Source of the DNA: Lasiodiplodia sp. COLG20 | Lineage: Eukaryota; Ascomycota; Dothideomycetes; Botryosphaeriales; Botryosphaeriaceae | Direction of reading: 5' to 3' | Assembly: GCA_009801085.1 (NCBI GenBank) | Contig: VNWV01000017.1 | Coordinates: 186,001 to 250,000 of the forward strand | Length of the DNA stretch: 64,000 nt | Shown: one piece after another, positions 34,622 through 44,527 of the stretch | Numbering within the stretch: position 1 is the stretch's first letter | How the letters are laid out: each line of letters starts with the position of its first letter | Notes under the pieces: generated by a model | The model's database searches: none | The model's input: the letters and a program-made list of their open reading frames with translations, nothing else | Told to the model about the DNA's origin: nothing | Program-made: the position numbers and the translations under genes

Positions 34622-35127
34622 AGTTGCGCAAACAGCTAGGAGCCTCGCGCAGCGGCCACAGGTCAGGCTGAAGAAGAAACAAACTCTGTGTGAAGGCGTC
34701 GTGTCTGCGCAGCTTAACGCAAGATGGCTGGAGTGGCCAGATGCAGCCAGCAAAATACGGGGCTGGCTGTCAGCTGATTTTAAGCCAGGACTGTCTGTAA
34801 TTGGATGAGCAGCGTTACTCGACAGGCTGGGGGCCGGGCCAGGCAGCACTTGATCTCCCTCCGACGCTAGGCCTATGTAAGATGTTGGACCAAGTTTCAC
34901 ACCCTTCCCGTCCAAAAGTTCTACATATACGTCCGGAAGATAGCTTCAACTACCTATACGTTGTTTTGTTTTTGAAAAGAAAAAGGCGAGGTATAGTTAC
35001 GCTCGAGGATCCCGCTATTCTTCGCGCTAGCTATCGGCTGCAGCACCCCTCTGTATGCAGCCCCACCGCAGCGTCGGCACTACATCTATCACCAACCACA
35101 AACTGAAACATAAGGCGTTTTCTACCA
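34622..35127. promoter_or_regulatory. Divergent promoter region of NLR-2 and CCCH/RBR gene, invaded by MITE
   Basis: 506 bp between two divergent start codons. Roughly the half nearest the RBR gene is occupied by MITE copy C, so the element may contribute regulatory sequence to one or both genes. No TATA box identified. Confidence 0.45.
34921..35050 (-). mobile_element. MITE-like element, copy C (partial, inverted)
   Basis: On the minus strand the terminal sequence GGGGTGCTGCAGCCGATAGC followed by TAGCGCGAAGAATAGC matches copies B and D. Next come GCGTAACTATACCTC (also in B) and the palindrome arm GGTAGTTGAAGCTATCTTCC. The other half of the element is lost or unrecognisable. Orientation is opposite to copy B. 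Confidence 0.65.
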
Positions 35128-37806
35128 ATGGTCATATGTCGTTATTTCAGGCAAGGAGGTTGCCGCAGGGGAGACACGTGCATGTTCGAGCATGCACAAG
35201 CAAAGCCCGCGTGGCCTCTGCCGGAACTTACGGGCGTTCCCGCAGGCTCGCGGATCTCCCAGCCTCCCGCACAACAGACCGACAACTCTATTCCAACCAC
35301 AACACAAAGCCACGTAGGGCCGCCCATCTGCATTTTCTTCTCCCAAGGCAAATGCAAATACGGATTCTCTTGCAAGTTCAAGCACACCGATAAGCCACCT
35401 ACTGCTACAGCATCACAGCCAAACGAGAACGGTGCTCCAATCTGTACCTTCTTCCTTCGCGGAGTCTGCCAGAAAGGATCGGGCTGCCGGTTCGGCCATG
35501 AAATCAGCCAAACTCCAGAAAATTCCGCCATTTCCAAGGTTGCCATCGCTCCCACACCTCCTGCTCCGTTTCACCGGCCACAAGAAACTCCAACGACGCA
35601 AGCTACCGCCGAAACGACTTTCACCCACGCCGGAGAGCTGTCCAAAGCACTCAGCGGCGCAACCGTGATCTTCAGCGACGGAGCTGCAGTGCAGAGTGTA
35701 TCGCTGCGGTCCGACTTCTCGGCGGTCCAGCTCTCACACGTTCATCTCGGCGTCGACGCCGGCCGCATAGCCGCATTTGTGGCCTCGCTCGGATTCGCAA
35801 ACGTTCGTACGTATTGCATTCAACTGAAGCCGATCCCCGATGGCTCGGAACAAGTTGCGGAAATCAGGGTCGAGGATCCGTCATTTGCGGAGAACTTCCT
35901 GCGCCAGGCTGGACACAAGCTGAGGATGGATGGCAGGATGCTGGCGGCAACGCGCATACAACATGCGGATGGTGATTCCGGCGCGAAGCGGTTGCAGCTT
36001 AGTACCGTGAGCTGTGCGTGGTTCAAGCCGTCGAAAGTTGCTTGGATTCACTTCGACAGGAAAGATGCCGCTCTTGCTGCCGTCAAATTGCTCGGCAAGC
36101 GAACGGTTCGGGGAAGAAAGCTGCAAGTGACATATCAAGAGCCTCCCAGGCACGCCTATCGAGGCTCAGGTCAGGTCATACACTCCGTTCAAGTGGGCAA
36201 CCTGCATATTGATACAACATGCCCGGACCTATTTCATGCTCTCTCTGGAAAAAAGACCAATGGTGTTAAGTGGGGGCCTGCATCTTATGACACCCCTACC
36301 CACATGGTAGAACGGATCATGAGACGCGAGCTGGAAGCTTTCGGACCGCTCTCGGATTGGGAGGTTATCAACGACGACACCGGCATCAAAGGGAAAGCCA
36401 CAGCTCGCTACGTTAACGCCGAAGACGCCCGAAAGGCGGCATACCAACTCAACGGACGTAAGCTCCCCGAGCTGGGAAACTCGAAAGTCCACATCTCAGC
36501 AATCGTCTCTATCAAGCTATCCGTGCAAGCGTCCATCTTACGAGCGGTTCAGGCGGATGTGGACGAGCTGAAGGCACAGCTTTGGGAAGCCCACCACGTC
36601 CATATCAAAAGCTACGATGCGCCCACCCATTCTCTCCACATGACCTTGCGGATCTACGGGGATGACCGTCAGGCAGTAGCCAAAGCAAAGGGCTCAGTGG
36701 AAAAGATCCTGGCAGGCACAGTCGCGATGGACGGGGAAGACCCCATCCAAGACGTCTACTTCTTTCAATCAGCCGGAGGAGAATTTGTTCAAGGCGTCAT
36801 GGAAGAGCATTCGGCACTTGTTTACCGCGACATGAAAAAGATGCTCCTGCGTATCTACGGCCCTCCCAATGCCGTGCAGAATGCAGAAGCGGCACTCAGA
36901 AAGCGCAAGTCTGAGCTCTCGAGCATGGCCCATACCATCCCCTTAACACCACAGTCGCTTCGTTCAGCTCTCCACGGGGGCTTCAAGCACCTCGTTGAGA
37001 CCTTTGGCAAGGATGCCGTCAAGATCGATATCACGGGGACACCCAAAACTGTTACCTTCTATGGCTCTACCGAGGAGTTTGAAAAGGTCTGCGCGATACT
37101 GTCCGGCACAGTTGATGATGAGGGTGAACTGCAGCGCCGGATGGCGGCGCTCTCACCCACAGATGAGGACGATCTTTGTGCCGTGTGCTGGACGACACCC
37201 GAAGACCCCGTCCATAGGCATTGTGGCCACACATACTGCCGTGAGTGCCTTGCCGGCCAATGCTCTTCGGCAGGCGAGGGGACAGGCATCCCGATCCGCT
37301 GTCTCGGAGGCGGTTCTGAGTCTTGCAATGAGGTGATGACTCTTAGAGAGCTATCTGACGCCCTTACCACTGCAGCATTCGAGACCTTGCTGCAAAAGGC
37401 TTTCTCCTCATACATCCGCGCCTGTCTCGACGTTTTCCAGTTCTGCCCGACACCGGACTGCGACCGCGTGTACAGGTGTAGCACAGACGGCCGGACCGTG
37501 CTGTGCGATGAGTGCCTCGTGGATGTCTGTACGATGTGCCATGTTGCGGCGCATGACGGCTTGTCCTGTGCGGAAGCGAAGGATTTGGCTGGTGATGGTG
37601 AGGCTGCGTTCAGGAAATGGAGGGAGGAGAACGATGTCCGAGCATGCCCGAAGTGCAACACCAATATCGAGAAGACGTATGGGTGTAATCATATGACGTG
37701 CCGGGGTTGTGGAATCCATATTTGCTGGTTCTGCATGGCGGTCTTTCAGAGCTCGGGCGATACGTACGCGCACATGGGGAAGGCTCATGAGGGCATTGGT
37801 TTCTGA
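35128..37806 (+). CDS. CCCH zinc-finger RING-IBR-RING (RBR) E3 ubiquitin ligase
   Basis: A single-exon gene of 892 aa. The N terminus has three CCCH fingers (CRYFRQGGCRRGDTCMFEH at 4-22; similar at about 71-90 and 110-128), the RNA-binding type. The middle (~170-680) has no clear motif but includes RRM-like pieces (VSCAWFKPSKVAWIHF; AYQLNGRKL) and possibly KH-like folds. The C terminus is an RBR module: RING1 from CAVCWTTPED (~686), an IBR with paired CxxC, and RING2 from CPKCNTNIEKTYGCNHMTC (~840). The RING2 Cys in GCNHM is the expected catalytic residue that forms a ubiquitin thioester. It probably ubiquitinates RNA-bound targets; that is inferred from domain combination only. The gene is intronless in an intron-rich neighbourhood. 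Confidence 0.87.
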   Translation: MVICRYFRQGGCRRGDTCMFEHAQAKPAWPLPELTGVPAGSRISQPPAQQTDNSIPTTTQSHVGPPICIFFSQGKCKYGFSCKFKHTDKPPTATASQPNENGAPICTFFLRGVCQKGSGCRFGHEISQTPENSAISKVAIAPTPPAPFHRPQETPTTQATAETTFTHAGELSKALSGATVIFSDGAAVQSVSLRSDFSAVQLSHVHLGVDAGRIAAFVASLGFANVRTYCIQLKPIPDGSEQVAEIRVEDPSFAENFLRQAGHKLRMDGRMLAATRIQHADGDSGAKRLQLSTVSCAWFKPSKVAWIHFDRKDAALAAVKLLGKRTVRGRKLQVTYQEPPRHAYRGSGQVIHSVQVGNLHIDTTCPDLFHALSGKKTNGVKWGPASYDTPTHMVERIMRRELEAFGPLSDWEVINDDTGIKGKATARYVNAEDARKAAYQLNGRKLPELGNSKVHISAIVSIKLSVQASILRAVQADVDELKAQLWEAHHVHIKSYDAPTHSLHMTLRIYGDDRQAVAKAKGSVEKILAGTVAMDGEDPIQDVYFFQSAGGEFVQGVMEEHSALVYRDMKKMLLRIYGPPNAVQNAEAALRKRKSELSSMAHTIPLTPQSLRSALHGGFKHLVETFGKDAVKIDITGTPKTVTFYGSTEEFEKVCAILSGTVDDEGELQRRMAALSPTDEDDLCAVCWTTPEDPVHRHCGHTYCRECLAGQCSSAGEGTGIPIRCLGGGSESCNEVMTLRELSDALTTAAFETLLQKAFSSYIRACLDVFQFCPTPDCDRVYRCSTDGRTVLCDECLVDVCTMCHVAAHDGLSCAEAKDLAGDGEAAFRKWREENDVRACPKCNTNIEKTYGCNHMTCRGCGIHICWFCMAVFQSSGDTYAHMGKAHEGIGF

Positions 37807-38149
37807 GCTTCTACCATTGGCGCTGTCTGCTCACTAGCACGAAATGACCTCATTTTTCACGTATTCTTTAGCGGGAGAAGTCTGTCTCAAATTGCATTCA
37901 CTGAGTATTCTTCCTGACCTTCGATAAACGATTCTCGGAAGGAATCCGCAACTGATATACCCGGAGCACCTCCCGTGCACTGTCAAAGCCACGACCAGGA
38001 TGTCCACGCAACCCAATAACGGCTTGTACAACCATGCCGGCCTATGGTTTTCCCGTCTTTAATTAAATACACACAACACCGAATCTAACGCGTCGCGTCG
38101 CATCAGCACGCGTCTGTCATTCCAAAGCATTTTTCGCCTCTACGCTACC
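37807..38149. other. Intergenic spacer
   Basis: 343 bp between two same-strand genes; nothing recognisable beyond presumed 3' UTR and promoter. Confidence 0.4.
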
Positions 38150-38946
38150 ATGTCTTCGCCGCCCCTACCCCCAGACCAATGGTCTCCGTCTCCCATCTCT
38201 GAAGTTCCAAATCTATATTGTCCGCGCTGTCGTACTCTGAAGCCCGAGTATCGTTTCTACGCAAAAGATGGTTCTCTTTGCAAAAGATGTGGGCCCTGCC
38301 GACAAGCCGTATGTACACAATCCACCATGCGGCGTATCTAACCAGGTCATTGTAGAGAAATCGCCCTCGCCAACGAGCCCTATCGGAACCCGAGCCCTCC
38401 CATACACGCAAGCGCCCGAACGCTGCGCCTGACGCAAACGCCAATGAACCCCGTCGGAAGCGCCGTCGCATCACCCCCGACGAATCCTCAACTTCTGACG
38501 ACTCGCTCTCTGACAGTTCGTTGTCTGAAAGTTCAAACTCCGATAGTCTGTCCTCCGGCAGTCTGTCCTCCGGCAGCGATTCGTCTGACAGCGATTCATC
38601 TGACAGTCTGGCCACGGACAGTCCGCCCCCGGAGGCGGCTCCGACAGCGACAATACGCATTACCGTGGGAGGCAATGTCAGTGCCGAAGTAAAGACCCAC
38701 GGCCCTGCCCGCATCGTCTTCGTCTCGAAGGGGGCAGCATCTTCCGACGATTCCGTTGATGATACATATGCGGCGGCAAGGAGGGTACTCACGGCGCGAG
38801 CGGGCAGCGACTACTCCGAAGTGAGCACCACCTGCCCCAACTGGATAGTCATAGACTCGGCGCCGGTTGCAAATGAGGAAGATCTTGACGAAGGCGTGGC
38901 TAGGGCTAGGGAAATGGGCGATGGCGAAGTAGTGTATGTGGGTTGA
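38150..38946 (+). CDS. Zinc-ribbon-like, Ser/Asp-rich protein of unknown function
   Basis: Two exons, 38150-38308 and 38356-38946 (47-nt intron, GTATGT, branch CTAAC, TAG), giving 249 aa. N terminus: two CxxC pairs (YCPRCRTLKP ... LCKRCGPC), probably a zinc-binding ribbon. Then follow a basic Arg/Lys-rich stretch that looks like a nuclear localisation signal (EPRRKRRR), and about 50 residues of Ser/Asp/Leu repeats. The C-terminal ~100 residues appear folded (IRITVGGNV, PARIVFVSKGA, CPNWIVIDS). I do not recognise the family. The zinc ribbon plus NLS plus acidic Ser tract suggests a nuclear protein, possibly phosphorylated by CK2. The splice is supported by frame continuity across both halves. 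Confidence 0.65.
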
Positions 38947-39517
38947 AGGTCTCTCACAGTAGGTATGAGGGGTATGCGCGCATTGGAAAGACATGAGAGC
39001 CATGTCAATTGGTTGTAAGAGACGTTGTATTTTCTTTTGTGCAATTTCTTGTTCAACACAAAAATTTCATAGTTGTGCCTTTTTCGGACACGGTATTTGT
39101 CTGGACAGGTCTGTCTCGAGTTGGAGATGTATACACATGTTTCGTGGTTAGCTTTTTGATATTCTAGTTACATTGTAAATTTCGGTTGAAGGCAACACTT
39201 TTCTATCTTCTGCAAGTCCACAGTCTACCAGCCCTGTCGTTGTCATGAACATCAGATGTATGCTGCACAGTCCAGCTGAACTCTTAGGTAGATTATATGG
39301 TCAGCTGCTTACAGCTACGGTAACCTATTAAACAACACCCTGACACGAGAGGTAGGTGGAAATTATTTAATCGTTGAAGTGTTATACATGGGCCAAGTGA
39401 AAGTGAGAGTGGAAAGATACTGACAGGGTACAGCACAGCGGATCCCCTCCAAGAGGTGCTCCAGTCACGTTACAAAGGATAAACGACATGCAAAAAAGAA
39501 TAACAAGCCCAAACTCG
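38947..39517. other. Convergent intergenic spacer
   Basis: 571 bp between convergent stop codons, AT-richer than the genes, presumably 3' UTRs. No feature seen. Confidence 0.4.
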
Positions 39518-41367
39518 TCAAACGCTATGCGTCCGCCGATGCGTCAACCCCGCCTGATCCACAAGCACAACCTCAACCCCCTTCTCCCCCGCCGACGACG
39601 ACGACGGCGTCGACGAAGCCGCCGACTCAGCCTGCCACAGCCCGCCACCCTCCCCTCCCCCTCCTCCCCCCAACCCAACCGACACATCTGCATTCTCCCC
39701 ATCAAACACGCGCGCCACCTCCTCCAACGAACACCCCCTCGTCTCGGGATAAAAGAAATAACACGTCGCCCCAATAACCACCAACAACACCACATACACA
39801 ATATAATACCGCCACCCAATCCCCTCCAACGCAATCGGATTCACCAGCGTATTAAACAGTATCGCCACATTCGTCGTCGCAATCGTCACCGTCACGCCGC
39901 GCGCCCTCAGCGCATACGGCCAAATCTCACACGGATACGCCACCAGCAGCGGCGTAAACGCCGCGTCGTACGCCGCATAGTACAAGAACAGCATCGGAAT
40001 AACCGCGACCCCGACCCCCGCGGCGCCCCGTCCGCCATCATACACCCCCGCCAGCGCGGAGATGGCGACGTAGCACGCCAGCATCCCCGCGCACGACAGA
40101 AGGAACAGCGGACGCCTGCCCAGGCGGTCGACTAGATACACGGCGGAGAACGTCGCGCAGAGCAGGTTCCAGGCTTGGATGCAGCCGTTGATGAGGGTTT
40201 GCGTGCGCGGGGCGCGGATGCCGGCGGTGGTGAGCACGGCGGGGAGATAGTACGAGACGATGCCGCTGCCGTTCCATTGCGCAGAGACGCCGAGCGTGAT
40301 CGAGATGAGGAGGCGGTGCCGGTTGCCGGGCGTGCGCAGCATGGCGGCGTAGCTGTTGTTGGTGGTTTTGGTGGACTCTTCGAGGGTGAGGGCGCGTTGG
40401 ACTTCGGCGAGTTCGAAGTCGGCGAGGGTAGTGGAGGGGGAGGGGGTGGCGGTGGAGGAGGTGGAGGGAGGGGAAGAGGAGGAGGGAGAGGCGCCGTCGC
40501 CGTGGTAGTAGAGGAAAAAGTCACGCGCCTCAGCGGTGCGGTCTTGCGAGACCAGCCATCGCGGCGACTCCGGGCAGAGGAGGTAGCCGGGCAGCGCGAG
40601 GAGCGGCAGCGCGGCTTGCAGGAGGGACGGGATGCGCCAGGACCAGGAGTTGGGGAGGGTTTGCGTGCCGAAGGTGACCCAGGCGGCGAGCATAGAGCCT
40701 GTGGGGTAGGGTGCGTGTTAGTATCGGAGAAGAAGAAGAAGAAGAAGAAGAAAGAGAGCTGGTTGAGATTATGGGATATACGGATATTATACTCACCAAC
40801 GTACCACCCGCAGTTAAACATCGACGTCAACACGCCCCGATGCGTCGGAAACGCCGTCTCAGCAATCAACAGCGGCGTCGTGACCATAAACCACGCACTC
40901 ACACACCCGACAAAGAACCTCCCCAGCACAAACATCGCCACACCCCTATCACTACTGCTCCCCTCACCACCACTCCCCGCCCCACTCTGCAACCCCACCC
41001 CCAAAACCAAAAACCCGTAACCAACCCACACCCCCGCCTTGCGCCCGAACCGATTCCCGACCCAGGCCGCGACGGGGTACTGGACGATGGACCCGAGGGC
41101 GGAGGCGCCGTTGACGAAGCCCAGCCACGCGCCCGTCGGGTGCCGCATGAAGGCGTTCCACTGCGGCAGCGCCTGCAGCCCGTTCATCAGCGACCCGTCG
41201 TACCCGTTCGCCGATGAGAACAGGATCAGCGAGAGCAGGCAGAAGTTTAGTCGGAGTAGGTTGCGGCGCCGGTACCAGGGCGGGAGGTCCGTGGGCAGGA
41301 CGGCGGCGAGGGGGCTGCTGTTGAGGATGGCGGCGGCGGTGCTGGGCGTGCGTTTGTGGCGAGTCAT
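39518..41367 (-). CDS. MFS sugar transporter
   Basis: Two exons, 41367-40797 and 40698-39518 (98-nt intron; GTGAGT, CCACAG), giving 583 aa. Sugar-porter signatures are visible: NGYDGSLMNGLQ in the first helix region, GNRFGRKAGV, PESPRWLVSQ in the central part, DRLGRRPLFLLS, and FYPETRGCSLEEVARVF at the end of the last helix. This is the lactose/hexose permease-like group of fungal sugar/H+ symporters in the plasma membrane. The ATG at 41367 was preferred; a second in-frame ATG at 41652 would add 95 low-complexity residues not typical of the family. The central loop is unusually Ser/Thr/Pro-rich, and the C-terminal tail has a poly-Gly run. The intron polypyrimidine stretch contains a TTC microsatellite. 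Confidence 0.88.
40731..40752. repeat. GAA/TTC trinucleotide microsatellite in intron
   Basis: Seven or so consecutive AAG/GAA triplets within the sugar transporter intron; on the coding strand this is a TTC pyrimidine tract. Confidence 0.8.
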
Positions 41368-43557
41368 GATGTTGATCTGGTTCAGCTCGTGCGGAGCTGG
41401 TGAGATGTGAGATGGGGAAAAGCGGGCAAGGGATGATGCGCCGGAGTTCCCGGGTCGAGCCGGATGGGACGGGGTGGCAGATGTGCTGCTGGTGGATGGT
41501 TGTGGAGGAATAGGTGCTTGTAGAGGTGTACTCTGGAGGTTCCGCAGCGCAGCTGACGGGCGTTTATGAGAGCCTTTCAGCTGGAGGTTAAAGTTGCCAA
41601 GGCACGAGGTGTTGCCAGGCACGGTTTCTAGAACCCCCACGGGGCGAGCCATGACATTGGTCGATCCGGATTGTTGGTCCGCCCGTAAGCTTCATTTAGC
41701 TCGTTCTCTAAAACATTTTAGCTCATCTCTAAAACAGTCGCCGCTAGCCCACCTATTGCGCCGAGACTGCGCCGAGGGGATGCATATACATAAAGGAACG
41801 ATGGCACGCATCCGGGAGGTTCCGCGTCCCCGCGGGGTGCGGGTAGTGATGGTGGAAATGGCGTCAAGCGAGCTGTCAAGCGGCCCGCTGCGCCTTGGTA
41901 ATTGCTGGACGATAAGCGGGGTCCTTTCCGAAACAGATTGCGTTAAGGATAGCCGGCCCGTCACAAGGCAATCTTGAAAGTAAACCTTCGCTCTTCGCCC
42001 CGCGAGTAGCTGAGCTAAACTTCGCAGATCTCCCAGTGCTATTGGAAGAACAGTGGACAGTAGGTTAGTACCCTAGTGTTTATTTGACTTCTGCTATGGT
42101 TCGTTGTCCTCCGACGGCCTTGGGCACTGACAAACGGGGGATCACATGGACTACCGGTTTGCCACGAGAATCGTATCTTGGGACAAACTACGTGCCTCGG
42201 ATACTGCCCGGCTGGTTTCATCAATTGCCGCGGCATATTTTCCGCTGACGTCTTGGAACATTCAACATCCCTGAACCCCGGCTCTGTAGGGCACCAATTT
42301 CTGCCGTAAGCCATTGTACTTTATGCATGGTCTTAACCATAAATGTGCACCAGAAAACCCAAATTTGTATCCTATGTACCTTCTGAGGAAGAGCATCGAG
42401 CAAAACCGAGGGTCCCTCAACAACCTGGCAGTCGCTGAAGACATTTCTTGCAGGCTGTTCCCTCTCGTCTAGGTTTCCACTTAGCATAGAAAGCACTGAT
42501 GGAACGGAAATGATCCCACCTTAGAAGGACGAGCGAAAATCAAACAACACGTGATGGTCACGCTGAAAGGGTTCAAGTAATACCTCCAACCAATGGCCGA
42601 GAAGGCGGCGGGAGAGGCGGTCAATAGAATCAAAGAAGGAATTAAGAGGCCGCTCGTCACTTTCTGATGTTAGCTGTAGTTACACCGAATGAATGGTTCG
42701 AAGTCTTTCTTTGGCAATGGCGGCTACCTCGCTCTGCCACAATTGTATGAGAATCACAAGTGCACCTTCGAACAACATGAGTCTTTTGTGAAAATGTCCG
42801 TTGAAATCAAAGGAGATATTGAGCAATTCCCACCCTTGTAAAGGAAATGGTCATTCATCAACAAGGCAATATACACAGATTTTCTTTGCAGTGCGCCTCC
42901 GGTGACAAGTAGCGACAAAAGCAGTGGTCATACTTGTCCGAGACCCCGGCAGTACTTAAACACCCAAACAAGCCGCCTCCTTGGCATAGCCCATTCGATT
43001 CACAGTCAATAGCACCACCTTGGAAGCTTCGCTAACATAGAGGTATTCTTTTGTGCTGGTACGTACATGCGAATGAGGATTTCGACACAGCCTGGTACTG
43101 GAGTCTTGCTGCTGTGACAATAATTACCTTTAGGCCATGTACACATTTCTATCCCATTCTGCCTCATCTCCCTGTCATCGCGTAAATCTAAAGGATATTT
43201 TAGCAGTAGCTTGGCCCATCTAGAAATCGATGTGGCTATATCATAACATAGCATTCCGCATCGGAAAACCCCTACTCGGATAGCACTGAAAAATGCCTAT
43301 CCAGATAGGCGCTTAGACGACCTAATCAAAATTCGCTTACAAATAGCACGCAGGAGAAGAAGCCGCGACAAGATTTTAATTTTACTAATTGGTTGTTGCT
43401 TGGCGCCGCCCTCTGCTGCGTCCGAGGAATACATATTCCGCCGTCGTCGACCATTACGTCATGCTCCCATTTAAAACAACCAACACCATCCTCACGACCT
43501 CGAACCACACAACCAACTTTCCCAATCACCCTCCCTCAAACCATCCCGCCCACCACC
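41368..43557. other. 2.2-kb intergenic region, no supported gene
   Basis: Lies between divergent sugar transporter and arginase-like genes. The part just before 43558 is rich in CCAC/CAAC words, a typical fungal 5' UTR. A small inverted repeat GCCTATC/GATAGGC sits near 43292-43310. Short frames carry no recognisable domain. Confidence 0.4.
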
Positions 43558-44493
43558 ATGCCCACCGCCACATCCATCACCCTCATCATCGCCCCCTACC
43601 ACATGGGCCTCTACGACCACCGCGTCGGCGGCGGGCCGCTGCGCCTCCTCCAACACAACATCGCCACGGCACTCGAACGCCTCTGCCCCGACGCCGTGCA
43701 CTTCACCAACATCGGCCCTGTCGACTCGTTTGAAGGCGACGTCGGCCGCATGATCGAAGTCCTGCGGCGCATCTCCACCGCCGTCACGCGCGCCGTGCGG
43801 GCACAGTCTTTCCCCATCGTCCTCGCTGGCAACTGCCAATCCAGCGCCGCTGTGGCTGCTGGCATGCGTGCTGCTGGCGTGGTCGGCGATGGGGAGGAGT
43901 TGGGCTTCGTGTGGCTGGATGCGCACGATGATTTCGACACGCCGGAGACGAACGTAAATGGCTACCTCGACGCTATGGCCGTGTCGATGATGGCCGGAAG
44001 GAGTTGGAACGCGCTCATGGCGACGGTGCCGGGGCACGTGCCGGTGGGGTTGGACGGGTTTGTGTATTGTGGCTTGCGCGACGTGTCGGACGAGCAGCGC
44101 GCGGTGGTTGAGAAGGTGGGGGTGCCGGTGGTGTGGGGCGATGCCGCGGCGAAGAAGGATTATGCGAAGGAGTTGGGGGCGGTGCTGGAGGCGCGGGGGA
44201 GGGGGGAGGAGGGGCAGAAGAAGAAGAAGACGCATGTGCATTTCGATCTGGACGTGCTGGACGAGTCGCTGGGCCGTGCGAATGACTGGCCGAGTCCGGG
44301 GGGCTTTCTGGAGGAGGATGCGTTGAAGGTTATGGAGATGCTGCCGCGGAAGACGGAGCCGACGTCGCTGGTTGTCTGCTCGTTTGATCCGAGGCTGGAG
44401 GGGGGCGATACGGTTGCCAGATTGGCTGTGAGGGCGACGTGCCGATTTGTGGAGGGGTTGGTTGAGACGGGGGTGCTGGAGCGGCGGGGGTAG
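43558..44493 (+). CDS. Arginase/ureohydrolase-family protein, atypical
   Basis: An intronless 311-aa protein from ATG 43558 (CACCACC context). The ureohydrolase fold is recognised by VWLDAHDDFDTPET, which keeps the D-x-H-x-D manganese motif, and by VHFDLDVLDESL, which keeps the second D-x-D pair. The first metal-binding motif, normally GGDHS, reads AGNCQS: His is replaced by Cys. The loop that normally carries HGMP reads GYLDAMA. It is therefore a divergent member; a subgroup of arginase-like proteins with a GNC motif exists, and whether it hydrolyses a guanidino substrate is unknown. The stop is only 34 bp from the stop of the convergent N-acetyltransferase, so the transcripts probably overlap. 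An upstream frame extension to 43393 lacks an ATG start. Confidence 0.8.
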   Translation: MPTATSITLIIAPYHMGLYDHRVGGGPLRLLQHNIATALERLCPDAVHFTNIGPVDSFEGDVGRMIEVLRRISTAVTRAVRAQSFPIVLAGNCQSSAAVAAGMRAAGVVGDGEELGFVWLDAHDDFDTPETNVNGYLDAMAVSMMAGRSWNALMATVPGHVPVGLDGFVYCGLRDVSDEQRAVVEKVGVPVVWGDAAAKKDYAKELGAVLEARGRGEEGQKKKKTHVHFDLDVLDESLGRANDWPSPGGFLEEDALKVMEMLPRKTEPTSLVVCSFDPRLEGGDTVARLAVRATCRFVEGLVETGVLERRG

Positions 44494-44527
44494 GGGAAAA
44501 GCGGTGGTTTCTACTTCACTGCGCCAG

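Noticed and set aside
40175..41020. 281-codon + frame opposite the sugar transporter
   Set aside because: Low-complexity Gly-rich shadow with poly-Lys from the intron microsatellite.
41368..41652. In-frame 95-codon N-terminal extension of the sugar transporter from ATG 41652
   Set aside because: Low-complexity Pro/Ser-rich, not found in this transporter family; ATG at 41367 precedes the usual N terminus.
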